Source: Sulfobacillus thermosulfidooxidans DSM 9293 (GTDB lineage Bacteria; Bacillota; Sulfobacillia; Sulfobacillales; Sulfobacillaceae). From it: 64,000 bases of DNA. A program made the translations under genes and the position numbers. Below are positions 32,906-41,466 of the stretch, one piece after another. Position 1 is the stretch's first letter. Each line of letters opens with the position of its first letter. The stretch lies in assembly GCF_900176145.1 (NCBI RefSeq), contig NZ_FWWY01000002.1:62001-126000 (forward strand), read 5' to 3'. The notes below the pieces were generated by a model. That model did not search any database. It was given only the letters and a program-made list of their open reading frames with translations, and was not told the origin of the DNA.

Positions 32906-32961
32906 ATAATGGGAGTGAGGGAATGCCCCTTTGGCAACCTCCTAGGAGGGAGGTGGGGGCA

Positions 32962-33048
32962 ATGCACATCACGATCACAGTGTCAATTTCGTTACCAGCG
33001 ACTGCACTGTATCTCTGGTGGCGCACTACACGGCGAAAACGTCGGTAG
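32962..33048 (+). CDS. 28-aa hydrophobic peptide with basic tail, opposite strand
   Basis: ATG follows CTAGGAGGGAGGTGGGGGCA. A hydrophobic stretch (TVSISLPATALYLWW) ends in RTTRRKRR. It lies on the plus strand within a minus-strand block, with TATAAT at 32905-32910 upstream and a terminator hairpin at 33061-33088. This is the layout of small membrane toxins of type I systems, but no antisense RNA was identified. Confidence 0.4.
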   Translation: MHITITVSISLPATALYLWWRTTRRKRR

Positions 33049-33060
33049 ACCCTCACAAGG

Positions 33061-33088
33061 CCGCTCCGGCTCCCCCGGAGCGGTTCTT
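33061..33088 (+). terminator. Terminator after the 28-aa peptide
   Basis: CCGCTCCGG and CCGGAGCGG pair around CTCCC and are followed by TTCTT. Confidence 0.55.
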
Positions 33089-33171
33089 ACATATACTATA
33101 CGTCACCGCGAATGCTTATGCAAATTGAGGGGATTGAAGAAGTGATTGAGGTTCTGAACAGATCGTTTGCG

Positions 33172-34443
33172 TTAATGATCCACTACAGCGACAAGATGTT
33201 GGTCAACAAAATACACGGTGGCCGTCGGATAGACCCACGCGATTTGCGCTTGCCCGTGATAGGTGGTGGGATAGGTGCGGGTGGGCGCGCCCCAGAGGTG
33301 CCGGACCGTAGTCATCGACGCGCCGTTTGGCAGCCACGGGCGAGACGTGGCGGAAGCAGACGATGAGGAAGGGGAAGCCGATGGAGCAGACGCGCCGGTT
33401 GGCGTCCACGGCGTTGCTTGCGACCACCAGTGGGCAAACCACCGGGCGAGCGCTTGACGGGTGGAACCGGAGACGATCAGGCCCATTTCCCGGTTGTCTT
33501 GGAGGGAGACGGACGACAGATTTTGGGAACCGAGAAAGGCTTGGCTGGCCGTGATGATCGTCTTGGCGTGGACATACGGCGTCGCCAGCGTCCGAATCTG
33601 CACGCCCGCTGCGGCTAAGGTAGCCAGCCGGGCTTGGGCCGCGGAATTCGAGGGGGCGGGACATAAAAGATGCAGATCCGATCCTTTGGCGGCCATCGCG
33701 GCGAGGACGGTCGGGTCATCCCCGATTTCTTCGGTGGTCATGGCAATCAGGCCGGGCGTGTGCAAGAGCCGGAGCCATGGGATAGTAGCCCCAGGGGAGA
33801 GCACGAGCGTCTGGCGGGGAGATGAGCCGGCGAGGTGGTCTGTCCAGTCCGCCTGAAAGACCTGAGCGGCCGCTTGCGCGGCGGAGCCGGTCACGGTGGC
33901 GGCCACCTCGAGATGGGCCCCATCGAACGCGCTATCCGTAAAATTGGGACTGCCAATGATGGCGGCGACGTGGGAGGTGCCCGGATTGATGATCAGGTAT
34001 TTCGCGTGGTCAAAGGCATACGCCTGATCGAAACGCGGGGGCGCATAACGGACAGTGCAATCCGGGATGGTGGCGAGTGCTTGGCGTTCTTGCGCCACGG
34101 CGGCATTATCGTCATAAGGGTTGGGGGCGAGAATCACGTGGATGGGCACCCCGCGTTGTCCGGCGTGTCGCAAGGCGGCGAGAATCGCGGAATTGTCGAT
34201 CAAATACGCATTGAGATCGATCCTGGTCCGGGCCTGCCCAATGAGTGTGACCCAGGGCGTGACGCCCGCACCAGGTTCTAAGATCAGTGCGGGCGTGTGG
34301 GTTGAGGCCGTAGTGGTGGCCAGAGGCGGAGCTGACGGCAACAGGGACGGGATCGCAGCGGCTGAGGGCGTGGAAAGACCGCACCCGGTAAGGCTGATGA
34401 GAAACACAAGAGGACTGATGGCGCGAATGCGGTGAGACGACAT
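33172..34443 (-). CDS. Phospholipase D-like lipoprotein
   Basis: 423 aa. A signal peptide ends in the lipobox LTGC (about residue 21), so the protein is predicted to be lipid-anchored outside the cell. Two HKD half-sites are present: FDHAKYLIIN with GSPNF, and YVHAKTIITA with GSQNL. They form one PLD active site for phosphodiester cleavage of lipid or DNA. A Ser/Ala linker leads to a C-terminal BamE/SmpA-like module (GASMTTVRHLWGAP...VAVVDH). ATG follows CAAGGAGTTGTGCC. Secreted PLD nucleases occur on mobile elements; the true substrate is unknown. Confidence 0.8.
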   Translation of the reverse strand: MSSHRIRAISPLVFLISLTGCGLSTPSAAAIPSLLPSAPPLATTTASTHTPALILEPGAGVTPWVTLIGQARTRIDLNAYLIDNSAILAALRHAGQRGVPIHVILAPNPYDDNAAVAQERQALATIPDCTVRYAPPRFDQAYAFDHAKYLIINPGTSHVAAIIGSPNFTDSAFDGAHLEVAATVTGSAAQAAAQVFQADWTDHLAGSSPRQTLVLSPGATIPWLRLLHTPGLIAMTTEEIGDDPTVLAAMAAKGSDLHLLCPAPSNSAAQARLATLAAAGVQIRTLATPYVHAKTIITASQAFLGSQNLSSVSLQDNREMGLIVSGSTRQALARWFAHWWSQATPWTPTGASAPSASPSSSSASATSRPWLPNGASMTTVRHLWGAPTRTYPTTYHGQAQIAWVYPTATVYFVDQHLVAVVDH

Positions 34444-34461
34444 GGCACAACTCCTTGATCG

Positions 34462-34707
34462 TTAATCGGATACGGCATCTAAGGTGGCTTTGGCCTGTTC
34501 TAACGCCATGCGGAGCGCAGCGTGAGCCGCTATGAGGGCGTTATCGGCATCGGGACAGCGCGCGAGATCTGCTTGGAGCTGATTATAGAGCGTTTGCGCG
34601 GCGTGGTGCAGATCCTGAAGGCTGCGCCAGAGCTGATTGCGTTGGCGCACTTCGCCTTGAAGTTGGGTGAAATCGGTGAGGAAATATTGGTCCAAATATT
34701 GTTCCAT
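34462..34707 (-). CDS. 81-aa helical protein
   Basis: Almost entirely helical with heptad-like Leu/Ala spacing (LQDLHHAAQTLYNQLQADL). ATG follows AAAGGAGGCTCTCTC. No family recognised. A hairpin TGACGCGGCG/CGCCGCGTCA (34750-34774) is upstream. Confidence 0.5.
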   Translation of the reverse strand: MEQYLDQYFLTDFTQLQGEVRQRNQLWRSLQDLHHAAQTLYNQLQADLARCPDADNALIAAHAALRMALEQAKATLDAVSD

Positions 34708-34803
34708 GAGAGAGAGCCTCCTTTAAGAATCAGGATGAGAACAGGGGGATGACGCGGCGAAATGCGCCGCGTCACAGCATGAAGGGTTTGGAATGAAAAG
34801 AAT

Positions 34804-34819
34804 GTTTCCACACGGAAAT
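34804..34819. promoter_or_regulatory. GTTTCC-N4-GGAAAC palindrome variant
   Basis: GTTTCCACACGGAAAT, upstream of the 34707 gene in a 340-bp gap after the YafQ-like stop (35050). The rest of the gap shows no gene. Confidence 0.45.
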
Positions 34820-35049
34820 CCTAAACCGTCGGTGCATAAAGGAACGGGTTTACTTGGGAGCAGACGAATGCGTGTTGGTTCCTCCCGGTCTTTCTGACCT
34901 TCGTCGTAATCGTAATTCGTATAAGCTCCAGCCGTACGTTATGGCAGACGGTTGCGGAAGCGGATAGGGATTGAGGTAGGTCGGCGGCCCGGGAGTGCAC
35001 AATCGGACATGCGACGAGATATTATTATACCGTGCTGGGGTTGGCAGTG

Positions 35050-35331
35050 TTATTCCTCAAAAATGTCAGCGTGTGTTCCAGTCCGCAGTAATATGAGTTC
35101 GGAGATGGAGTGATTGATCCGATAGATTAAAAGCCAATCGGGTTCAATATGGAGGTCGCGCCACCCATGCAGGTCGCCCGTTAAGGCATGATCGCGATAA
35201 CGTGAAGGAAGCGGCTTTTCGGCCACTAACAGGGCAATGGCCGCTTTCAATTTGGTTAAATCTTTATGGCGGCGTGCCATTTTTTTCAGATCTCGCTCAA
35301 ATCGTGTAGTGACGCGAATACTAAGAGACAT
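35050..35331 (-). CDS. yafQ: YafQ-family mRNA-interferase toxin
   Basis: 93 aa. RYRDHALTGDLHGWRDLHIE, PDWLLIYRI and RTGTHADIF are diagnostic of YafQ (RelE superfamily), including the His/Asp/Trp residues of the active site. It cleaves ribosome-bound mRNA. It directly follows the DinJ-like antitoxin, as in the classical locus. Confidence 0.9.
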   Translation of the reverse strand: MSLSIRVTTRFERDLKKMARRHKDLTKLKAAIALLVAEKPLPSRYRDHALTGDLHGWRDLHIEPDWLLIYRINHSISELILLRTGTHADIFEE

Positions 35332-35338
35332 CTACGGT

Positions 35339-35596
35339 TTACTGGGGAAACTGTTGAAACAGGTCATCGAGCTCCTGAAAAGAATGACCGCCACCGGTCT
35401 CCACTTCGTCAAGGGCTTCTCGTGTGGTTTTATTGGGCACCTCGACGGCAAACGGGAGACGTTCTTCTTCGGCCACGCGTAGAAACGTCAGACGGATCAG
35501 GTCCGAAGCGGTCAAGCCCATTTTCTCTAAGACCGCCAGGGCCTTGTCTTTAGTTTCTGCGGGAATGCGTGCTCGCACGATTGCATTCGCTTTCAT
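35339..35596 (-). CDS. dinJ: DinJ/RelB-family antitoxin
   Basis: 85 aa. The ribbon-helix-helix N-terminus is IVRARIPAETKDKALAVLEK, then MGLTASDLIRLTFLRV. The C-terminal part (VPNKTTREALDEVETGGG) wraps the toxin. It neutralises YafQ and should autorepress the operon; the ATTATAGCTAC...GTAGCTACG sequence upstream could be the operator. Confidence 0.9.
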   Translation of the reverse strand: MKANAIVRARIPAETKDKALAVLEKMGLTASDLIRLTFLRVAEEERLPFAVEVPNKTTREALDEVETGGGHSFQELDDLFQQFPQ

Positions 35597-35681
35597 CAGT
35601 ATCCCCCACTTTGTCGAGTTTATACATCTATTATAGCTACATTGTAGCTACGTTATCAAGAGTGCCTTTTGTTTTTAGCGT

Positions 35682-35801
35682 TCATGAGGACTTTTGATTG
35701 TTGGTGGAATTGTCGTCATCGTAGAGGCCCAAGATCTGAGAAATCCGGATGATTTCCGCGAGTGATGATGAGAGCCGCGGCGGATTGTTGTCGGTAGACA
35801 T
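35682..35801 (-). CDS. 39-aa hypothetical peptide
   Basis: ATG follows CAGGAGGTGAATTCCCC. Sequence MSTDNNPPRLSSSLAEIIRI then a short acidic Asn-rich tail. A strong Shine-Dalgarno is the main support. Confidence 0.4.
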   Translation of the reverse strand: MSTDNNPPRLSSSLAEIIRISQILGLYDDDNSTNNQKSS

Positions 35802-35942
35802 GGGGAATTCACCTCCTGAATGATGAGATGGGGCGGGAGCGAATTAGCGGTGATAGACGACAGACAGGATGCCGAGAATCAGGGTCCAGACGGAAAAAAT
35901 AGGGAGAGGTTGGTGATTATCGGGAACTCTCCGGTTAACGAG

Positions 35943-36137
35943 TTAAGACCGATGCGTGGTCAGATACCAGAGTCCCCAACCACCGAGGCTGACGATGCCG
36001 ATCCAGGCGAGCCACCACGCCCAGGAGGGCCAAGAAGGCAATCCATAAGACCCCGTGAGACCGTAGACCGAGAGGCCCAGAACCACCACAGATCCCGTGG
36101 CGAGTCCGCGCACGAGACGCGACGATAACGAAAACAT
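35943..36137 (-). CDS. 64-aa two-pass membrane protein
   Basis: ATG at 36137 follows GGAGGTGTCTTCG. Hydrophobic segments GLATGSVVVLGLSVYGL and WWLAWIGIVSLGGWGLWYL. No family recognised. Confidence 0.5.
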   Translation of the reverse strand: MFSLSSRLVRGLATGSVVVLGLSVYGLTGSYGLPSWPSWAWWLAWIGIVSLGGWGLWYLTTHRS

Positions 36138-36210
36138 CGAAGACACCTCCGCATGGCTTTGCCGTCATGATATCACGGATTTGGGGGGGAATGCGACCGC
36201 GTTAAGAAGG

Positions 36211-36546
36211 TTAACGCCATTCGGGTGGAAACCACGCCGGCAGGGCGTCGGGCGGCACCGAACGACGCGCATTCCCGCCGGACCACCGAGGTGTTTCCTG
36301 TGGTGTGCCGAGCAGAATGGCGGTCCACAGCCATTCCATGGGTGGGGGGAGGGACGCGGCGTGGCCGGGTTCCTGAATCCACTGCTGAATGGTATCCCAG
36401 CCATAGACGGCAAAGAGCCAGTCCCAATCGGGGAAGTCGCCATCGGCCAACACGGTGGGGATAATGAGGGCGGCATGGCGCTCCGTATCGAGCTGATCCG
36501 CGTGATACCGATAAAAGAGCCGATGCAGAGATGGCGGGAGAGTCAT
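36211..36546 (-). CDS. DUF6922-like protein, short
   Basis: 111 aa. LHRLFYRYHADQLDTERHAA and FPDWDWLFAVYGWDTIQQW match the N-terminal DUF6922 region seen at 31931-32548. The family pattern is weaker here. Confidence 0.45.
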   Translation of the reverse strand: MTLPPSLHRLFYRYHADQLDTERHAALIIPTVLADGDFPDWDWLFAVYGWDTIQQWIQEPGHAASLPPPMEWLWTAILLGTPQETPRWSGGNARRSVPPDALPAWFPPEWR

Positions 36547-36673
36547 AGCGCACTACGGCGTCTCTGAACGGGAATGATCGATGCGTGGGGCATAGCGTGC
36601 GATGGTGGTTTTGAAGTTCGGCATTGGTAAGGAAGATGCTATTGATTCTTGGATCGGGCTAGTTCCGTCTACG

Positions 36674-37015
36674 TTACCAGGGGTATACGAGATGTTTTTT
36701 TTCAGGGACGTAAGAAAAGCGCATATAGATGTTTTCGGTGGAAACTACGAATGTCTTACCGCAGACCGCACAAGTAATAGTCTTGCCCAAATCGAGACGT
36801 TGGTCGTCCAGTGCGTTGGCGCAAAATGGGCACATGATGTGAAGTTGCTGGCCTAGAAATCCTAAGTCGGTGAGTTTAACCATAGCTTCAAAAACAGTCT
36901 GCGGATCAAGTTGCAGCATCCTGGCCACAAATCCAGGCGTAATAGACCGAATTCCGCCGGGTGCCGATATTTCTTGAATCACATGGTAAACCTTCGATGT
37001 TACGTGACTTTCCAT
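36674..37015 (-). CDS. Winged-helix plus zinc-ribbon protein
   Basis: 113 aa. The N-terminal part (ITPGFVARMLQLDPQTVFEA...LTDLGFLG) looks like a winged helix. The C-terminal part has MCPFCANAL and ITCAVCGKTF, a zinc ribbon. A transcription-factor-like role is plausible. It is AT-richer than its neighbours. Confidence 0.55.
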   Translation of the reverse strand: MESHVTSKVYHVIQEISAPGGIRSITPGFVARMLQLDPQTVFEAMVKLTDLGFLGQQLHIMCPFCANALDDQRLDLGKTITCAVCGKTFVVSTENIYMRFSYVPEKKHLVYPW

Positions 37016-37098
37016 ACAACGTGCCTCCTCTAAATGCTTTGCTGGGGCATTGTTAGGGTTGACGCATCAGCTTTTACATACAGTCTTTTTGGGGATGG

Positions 37099-37170
37099 TT
37101 ATTGACGTTGTTGGGTGTTTAACAAGGTGTTGACTTGTTGACCTGACAGAACTGGCGTACGGGGACTCAT
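37099..37170 (-). pseudogene. hicA: HicA toxin remnant
   Basis: The ATG overlaps the hicB stop (ATGA). The 23-residue frame MSPRTPVLSGQQVNTLLN matches the HicA N-terminus (SPR-PVLSG-EV-KAL) and then stops before the catalytic His region. The downstream DNA has no continuation. HicB is therefore orphaned. Confidence 0.6.
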
Positions 37171-37388
37171 GGTTGCGGCAGCTCAATGGTTATGGGAGCT
37201 AAAATCGGTGTTGCGGGTCGCTCTGTCAGGTCCATATCTTCAAAATACAATGCTAAGGCTTCCCGCAGGTTATCCAGAGCCTGGTCGAGCGATGAGCCCT
37301 GACTGGTTACGTCGACTTCTAAACAGCGTGCAACAACCCACGGCCCTTCGTGCGTGATGGCGGCCGTCAATCGGACGGGATGGGTCAT
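37167..37388 (-). CDS. hicB: HicB-family antitoxin
   Basis: 73 aa. LTAAITHEGPWVVARCLEVD, then TSQGSSLDQALDNLREALALYFED is the HicB degenerate RNase-H-like fold. It normally neutralises HicA. The DNA-binding C-terminal extension is absent. Confidence 0.85.
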   Translation of the reverse strand: MTHPVRLTAAITHEGPWVVARCLEVDVTSQGSSLDQALDNLREALALYFEDMDLTERPATPILAPITIELPQP

Positions 37389-37520
37389 TGGGATGCCCTC
37401 CTTTTGCTATCCAGTATACCGCACGACGATAATGGGGAAAATCCCGGACAAGGGATAGGCAGTGAGGGATCCGATGGCCACGTGATGCGGGGGATATTGC
37501 ATGATAACCGCTCGTGAGCT

Positions 37521-38066
37521 TTAAGGGGAATGTTCTTCCTGCGTTGGAATAGGTGGGCGGTAATTGGCCATCAGGGCGCGAGCACTATCTAAAGGAAGCC
37601 AGAATCGTTGGTTGCTTAATGGGGTGAAACCATAACGCATATAAAATGTTTGAGAATCTTCCAAGGTATCTACCACTAAGGCGACAGTGGCAATAGTCGA
37701 TGCCGTGTCGATGACGCGGCGTAAGGCATCGACAAGTAAAAATTCCCCGAGATGTTGACCGCGATAAGATACGTCGATCGCCAGACGGCCTAATAAGGTG
37801 ACGCCCACATCGGGATAGCGAGCCAGTTTGTGCCGATAGTCGGCCGGAATGTCGGCCAGTTTGATGCTTAAGGACGACAGGGTGTAATAGCCTAAAATTC
37901 TTTGAGGTGTGGCCGAAGGGACGGCGACGAACACGGCCGCCGCCCGGCGCTTGATGTCTTGTGTCGCGCGTTGACGAAGGTAATCGTCTAGTCCTCCCGT
38001 GGGACAATGGAAATGCTTGCGATCATGGTAGCTGGCTAAGGCTTCAACGCGGATTAATGCGTTCAT
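37521..38066 (-). CDS. GNAT-family toxin (TacT/AtaT-like)
   Basis: 181 aa. LDDYLRQRATQDIKRRAAAV, then ILGYYTLSS, then LLGRLAIDVSYRGQHLGEFLL (acetyl-CoA binding loop) and FYMRYGFTPL are typical of TacT-type acetyltransferases, which acetylate charged tRNAs. The start overlaps the antitoxin stop (ATGA). Confidence 0.88.
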   Translation of the reverse strand: MNALIRVEALASYHDRKHFHCPTGGLDDYLRQRATQDIKRRAAAVFVAVPSATPQRILGYYTLSSLSIKLADIPADYRHKLARYPDVGVTLLGRLAIDVSYRGQHLGEFLLVDALRRVIDTASTIATVALVVDTLEDSQTFYMRYGFTPLSNQRFWLPLDSARALMANYRPPIPTQEEHSP

Positions 38067-38362
38067 GACGAAGTTTGATCAACCCGCGACCAATAGCGTG
38101 CAACCGCTTTCTGTAGGGTCTCAGACGGTTGGGGAGGATTTAATAATTGCTCAACAAAGGCTTGACTTTCTTCAGCGTTTAAGGTCATCACCGTTTTTTC
38201 TTGGACGATGGCTTGAGCGCGTGGGGTCACGGTGGCTAACACAAAGGCGGATGTACTGAGTCCGAGAGATTCAGCCGCTTCATCGAGTAACTTTTTCGTT
38301 TCTGCAGAAACGCGAATTTCTAAACGCGACTCGCGTCGCGGGTTCGTTGTTTCGGTAGGCAT
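38063..38362 (-). CDS. DUF1778 antitoxin (TacA-like)
   Basis: 99 aa from ATG 38362 (GGCGAGGACATGTC upstream). RRESRLEIRVSAETKKLLDE then AAESLGLSTSAFVLATV is the DUF1778 ribbon-helix-helix. It neutralises the adjacent GNAT toxin and should autoregulate. Confidence 0.88.
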   Translation of the reverse strand: MPTETTNPRRESRLEIRVSAETKKLLDEAAESLGLSTSAFVLATVTPRAQAIVQEKTVMTLNAEESQAFVEQLLNPPQPSETLQKAVARYWSRVDQTSS

Positions 38363-38531
38363 GACATGTCCTCGCCTTCTTTGAGTCGATATGATCTTAA
38401 ATGTACGGCATTTGTCCATACGTGTCAATCCTCCTCAACATGATCATATGGACTGTGACGAGCAAAGTATTCTACGACGCATGAGATGGAAAGATATCGG
38501 GAGAATCCAAGGGAGAGGATTGAGCATGTTT

Positions 38532-38852
38532 TTAGGCGTCATTGTGCCGGGGGTGTGACGCTGTGTTCCGATGTGCCAGCACAAACTGCCATATGGCGTG
38601 ATTGTTGGCGTTGAGGTGGCGCACCCGAATCAGGGTCCGCAGGGTGTCATGGGGCACGTGATCCCAGAGTTGGCCGAAGCATTCATCCATAAAGGCACTC
38701 GTGAGCACCTCGACGCCGCGAAAGTCGCAAATGACCGGATGGTTCTGGGCGATGTGGGTTTCTAACAGGGTGCGGAGGGGCTGCGCTTGAGCGCGTTGCC
38801 CTAAGATGGGGGAGTGACAAAACGCGGCGCAATCAATGATGAGGGGTTCCAT
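38532..38852 (-). CDS. STAS-like DUF4325 protein
   Basis: 106 aa. HPVICDFRGVEVLTSAFMDE then CFGQLWDH matches DUF4325 (VLDF-GVE-VTSSFLDE--G). The family is a STAS-like fold often beside ATPases or defence genes. It follows the DUF5131 gene by 6 nt and is probably co-transcribed. Confidence 0.7.
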   Translation of the reverse strand: MEPLIIDCAAFCHSPILGQRAQAQPLRTLLETHIAQNHPVICDFRGVEVLTSAFMDECFGQLWDHVPHDTLRTLIRVRHLNANNHAIWQFVLAHRNTASHPRHNDA

Positions 38853-38858
38853 GGATAA

Positions 38859-39584
38859 TCATGCCTCCTCATGAAAGATAATAGGGAATTCGTCCCATGT
38901 TCGTCCGTCGAGCAACCGACCGGCGCGCTGTCGTTGGATCCCGCCCCATTGCTTGAAGAAAAACGGGATACCGTGGGTTATACATTGATCGCGGATCTCA
39001 ATCACCCATTCGCGGGCCATCGGTCGGGCATGGGGACCGGATTCACCGCCGACAATAACCCAGTGAATGTTGTCGAGCGGCAAATCGGGGAGCGGTCCCA
39101 ACAACGGTTCGCATGACAGAAAGCGTATGGCGGCAGGTACTTGTTGAAGCCAGGCAATTCGGTAAAGTACATCTTGCGACTCGATACTTGTTCCAATCCA
39201 GACGTTGGCCGGAAATGGAAGTTTCTGTGCGAGACGAGCAAGACGTTCGGGGCGCTTGGTTAACACTTGATAGATATGTTGAGGTGTTTGGGACATAATG
39301 GAAAAAATATCTGCAATAAACTCATCCGGGACGTCCGGATGAAACACGTCACTCATTGAATTAACAAAGATTCGCCGGGACTTAAGCCAATGGAGAGGAA
39401 CTGTTAACACCTCGGGATGCAAGGTAACCCGAAACTCGTTGACATATCGGGACGACCCCATAGCTTGCAATCGATGGGCCATGCGTTCTGCGTAGCAATG
39501 TTTACATCCTTGACTCACTTTCGTACAACCAGTAACGGGATTCCATGTGGCATCCGTCCACTCGATAAGACTTCGGTTGGCCAT
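38859..39584 (-). CDS. DUF5131 (phage Gp37-like) protein
   Basis: 241 aa. [20 protein letters not shown] then [12 protein letters not shown] is the family signature, with Cys 20, 27 and 30. Other hallmarks are [61 protein letters not shown] and FFFKQWGG. The fold resembles radical-SAM TIM barrels; the reaction is unknown. Phages and mobile elements often carry it. Confidence 0.9.
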   Translation of the reverse strand: MANRSLIEWTDATWNPVTGCTKVSQGCKHCYAERMAHRLQAMGSSRYVNEFRVTLHPEVLTVPLHWLKSRRIFVNSMSDVFHPDVPDEFIADIFSIMSQTPQHIYQVLTKRPERLARLAQKLPFPANVWIGTSIESQDVLYRIAWLQQVPAAIRFLSCEPLLGPLPDLPLDNIHWVIVGGESGPHARPMAREWVIEIRDQCITHGIPFFFKQWGGIQRQRAGRLLDGRTWDEFPIIFHEEA

Positions 39585-39613
39585 ACGTAATCATCTCCTA
39601 ATTGAGAAAATAA

Positions 39614-39817
39614 TTAAGACGAGGGTGGGGCATCGCCCCAAAACGTGTCCCATCCGGCGTGATCGAGAATGATCCAGTGCCCACAAGCCAAGCAGGTATG
39701 GGCCACGCGAGTTTCGGATTTCGGCACACGCTCCCAAAGGGCGATCACATTTTCCGTGCCGCAGGCGGGACAACGTTTGGTATCTTTAGCGGCATTGCCG
39801 CGGCTATTTTTAATCAT
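39614..39817 (-). CDS. 67-aa zinc-ribbon protein
   Basis: KRCPACGTENV and HTCLACGHWIIL form a two-knuckle ribbon. The start overlaps the stop of the upstream small gene (ATGA). Function unknown. Confidence 0.55.
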   Translation of the reverse strand: MIKNSRGNAAKDTKRCPACGTENVIALWERVPKSETRVAHTCLACGHWIILDHAGWDTFWGDAPPSS

Positions 39818-39957
39818 GGCATACAGCGCTCCAAGGCTTGACCAATTTGTTCTCTACGCGATCCGAGACTGGCAGAAGAATAGAGATTAATAAGCGTCAC
39901 AGCGTGGAGGGATTCATCGAACGGGGAAGAAGACGTGTCATTTCTAAGATGAGGCAT
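39814..39957 (-). CDS. 47-aa small protein, uncertain start
   Basis: The C-terminal part TLINLYSSASLGSRREQIGQ then ALERCMP is plausible coding sequence and its stop overlaps the next ATG. No Shine-Dalgarno is visible; alternative start at 39996, which would overlap the ASCH-like gene. Confidence 0.35.
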   Translation of the reverse strand: MPHLRNDTSSSPFDESLHAVTLINLYSSASLGSRREQIGQALERCMP

Positions 39958-40222
39958 ACGATGGAAAAATGGGACGAATGGACAAGGCGGCGACATGCGG
40001 CGCCAGCCACTGGCCTTGCGGATCGCGGAGAATATGGGTTACTTGGACGGCTATGCGTCGTCCTGTGTAATGGGGGGATGGGCTAGGCACATATTCTTGT
40101 AGCCATAAGATGTCTCCGACGGCAAAGATGCGATCGGTTTCGGCACGCAGTTCAACGGTTTTGACGCCGGTATCAATGGCGCGGAAATAAGCCGGCCAAA
40201 TTTTTAAGCAATGAATGGTCAT
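39944..40222 (-). CDS. ASCH-like DUF3850 protein
   Basis: 92 aa. HCLKIWPAYFRAIDTGVKTV then ELRAETDRIFAVGDILWLQE and YTGRRIAVQVTHIL match DUF3850, a phage branch of ASCH/PUA-like RNA-binding domains. ATG follows AAGGAGGATGCC. Confidence 0.8.
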   Translation of the reverse strand: MTIHCLKIWPAYFRAIDTGVKTVELRAETDRIFAVGDILWLQEYVPSPSPHYTGRRIAVQVTHILRDPQGQWLAPHVAALSIRPIFPSYASS

Positions 40223-40232
40223 GGCATCCTCC

Positions 40233-40634
40233 TTAGGGCAGAGTGTGAGACATTAGGCGATGGAGACACACGGGGGCAGGCCCTCGACAGCCCATTGGCT
40301 CCACAAGTCGTCGGGGTAGGGCAGCCACGTGCGTTGATCGCCGTCCATAATCGTCCAGGAGTCGTGCCAGCCGGTGACGGTGTCCCCAGAAGACATGCCA
40401 GGTGAAACGACAGTGCGAGACCGGATGCCAGAGGGTGAGGACGCGGTGGAATTGAACGGCATCCGCTTTGATGAGGGTGGACAGTTGGCCCCCCAGATCG
40501 GTGGCCAGCGTATAGGCCCACCCGTGCGCCGGTTGATCGGGATCGGCCGGGCCCAAGGGGCAATGCGTAGCATGACGGGCTAAAAAGGCGAGTTCGTCGA
40601 GGTAGTGGGCGTAGACATCACTGAGGGTAATCAT
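40233..40634 (-). CDS. 133-aa hypothetical protein
   Basis: ATG at 40634 follows CAGGAGGTCACCG. Starts MITLSDVYAHYLDELAFLAR; His/Arg/Trp-rich later. No family recognised. Confidence 0.5.
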   Translation of the reverse strand: MITLSDVYAHYLDELAFLARHATHCPLGPADPDQPAHGWAYTLATDLGGQLSTLIKADAVQFHRVLTLWHPVSHCRFTWHVFWGHRHRLARLLDDYGRRSTHVAALPRRLVEPMGCRGPAPVCLHRLMSHTLP

Positions 40635-40755
40635 CGGTGACCTCCTGATGAGATGCGTGTGGGAAACCGTACGCGGTGGTGTTGAGAGGACAAGGCTCAG
40701 CCCAGCGGACAATCACCGTGTGGGGGCCTTCTGGAGAGGCTAATTGCGGGCAGTC

Positions 40756-41013
40756 TCAGGGGTTCTGGAACAGAGCCCATCCATTCCCTGGAATGCGGAC
40801 CCGCTTCTCGCGAAAGACGGTCATCAAGCGATCGATATCAATCATTTCGTCAGAAAGACGCGGCATGTCGAGGAGATAAGCTACCGCGTCCGTACTGGAG
40901 ACAAAGATGAGCTGGGTCTCATCGTCGTTAATGTAGACTTGCCACGTTTCCCACGGCCAGAGTGCGGTAAATACGCGACCGTGGTAGCGCAGGGTGTCAG
41001 GAAATGGCAACAT
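40756..41013 (-). CDS. 85-aa hypothetical protein
   Basis: ATG at 41013 follows CCAAGGAGCCATGATGCC. Contains YHGRVFTALWPWETWQVYIN and LSDEMIDIDRLMTVF. The 270 bp upstream hold no gene. Confidence 0.5.
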   Translation of the reverse strand: MLPFPDTLRYHGRVFTALWPWETWQVYINDDETQLIFVSSTDAVAYLLDMPRLSDEMIDIDRLMTVFREKRVRIPGNGWALFQNP

Positions 41014-41283
41014 GGCATCATGGCTCCTTGGGTCATTATTAAAGGGGAAAACAAAAAAACAGGTCGTGCTGTTGAACATTTGCGTACTTCCTTGGGTCAA
41101 GAAAGCGCCTTACACCGCGATCTCGCCGTGATGTCCAACACGAGGCAGGAACCTGTTACGGTTAGCATATCATAAATGGGACATGGTTTCAAGCAGGGGA
41201 TGGACTGTGACGCCCCCATGTTAGGGTGAGAGGTGTCCTTGTGGGACCTCTCATAGAATGCGGAAGGATAACGAGGGAACGGT

Positions 41284-41466
41284 TTATCGAATACGGGAAA
41301 TTTTGTGACGAATTTTTTCGGTTACGATGCGCCCTTGCCCATCGATCACGCGGCGTCGCACGGCGACGGCTTGGCCGCGGTTGACGGGACGGTTTTGGGC
41401 ATCGAGATAGGTGATTTCCAGACGATAGAGAGCAGATTCTTGGGAATCGGGGAAACGGGTCTTCAT
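41284..41466 (-). CDS. 60-aa small protein after the E1 gene
   Basis: ATG overlaps the ThiF stop (ATGA) and follows CAGGAGGTCCTCCC. Basic, beta-rich (YRLEITYLDAQNRPV, RRRVIDGQGRIVTEKI). It closes the ubiquitin-like operon; its role there is unknown. Confidence 0.5.
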   Translation of the reverse strand: MKTRFPDSQESALYRLEITYLDAQNRPVNRGQAVAVRRRVIDGQGRIVTEKIRHKISRIR

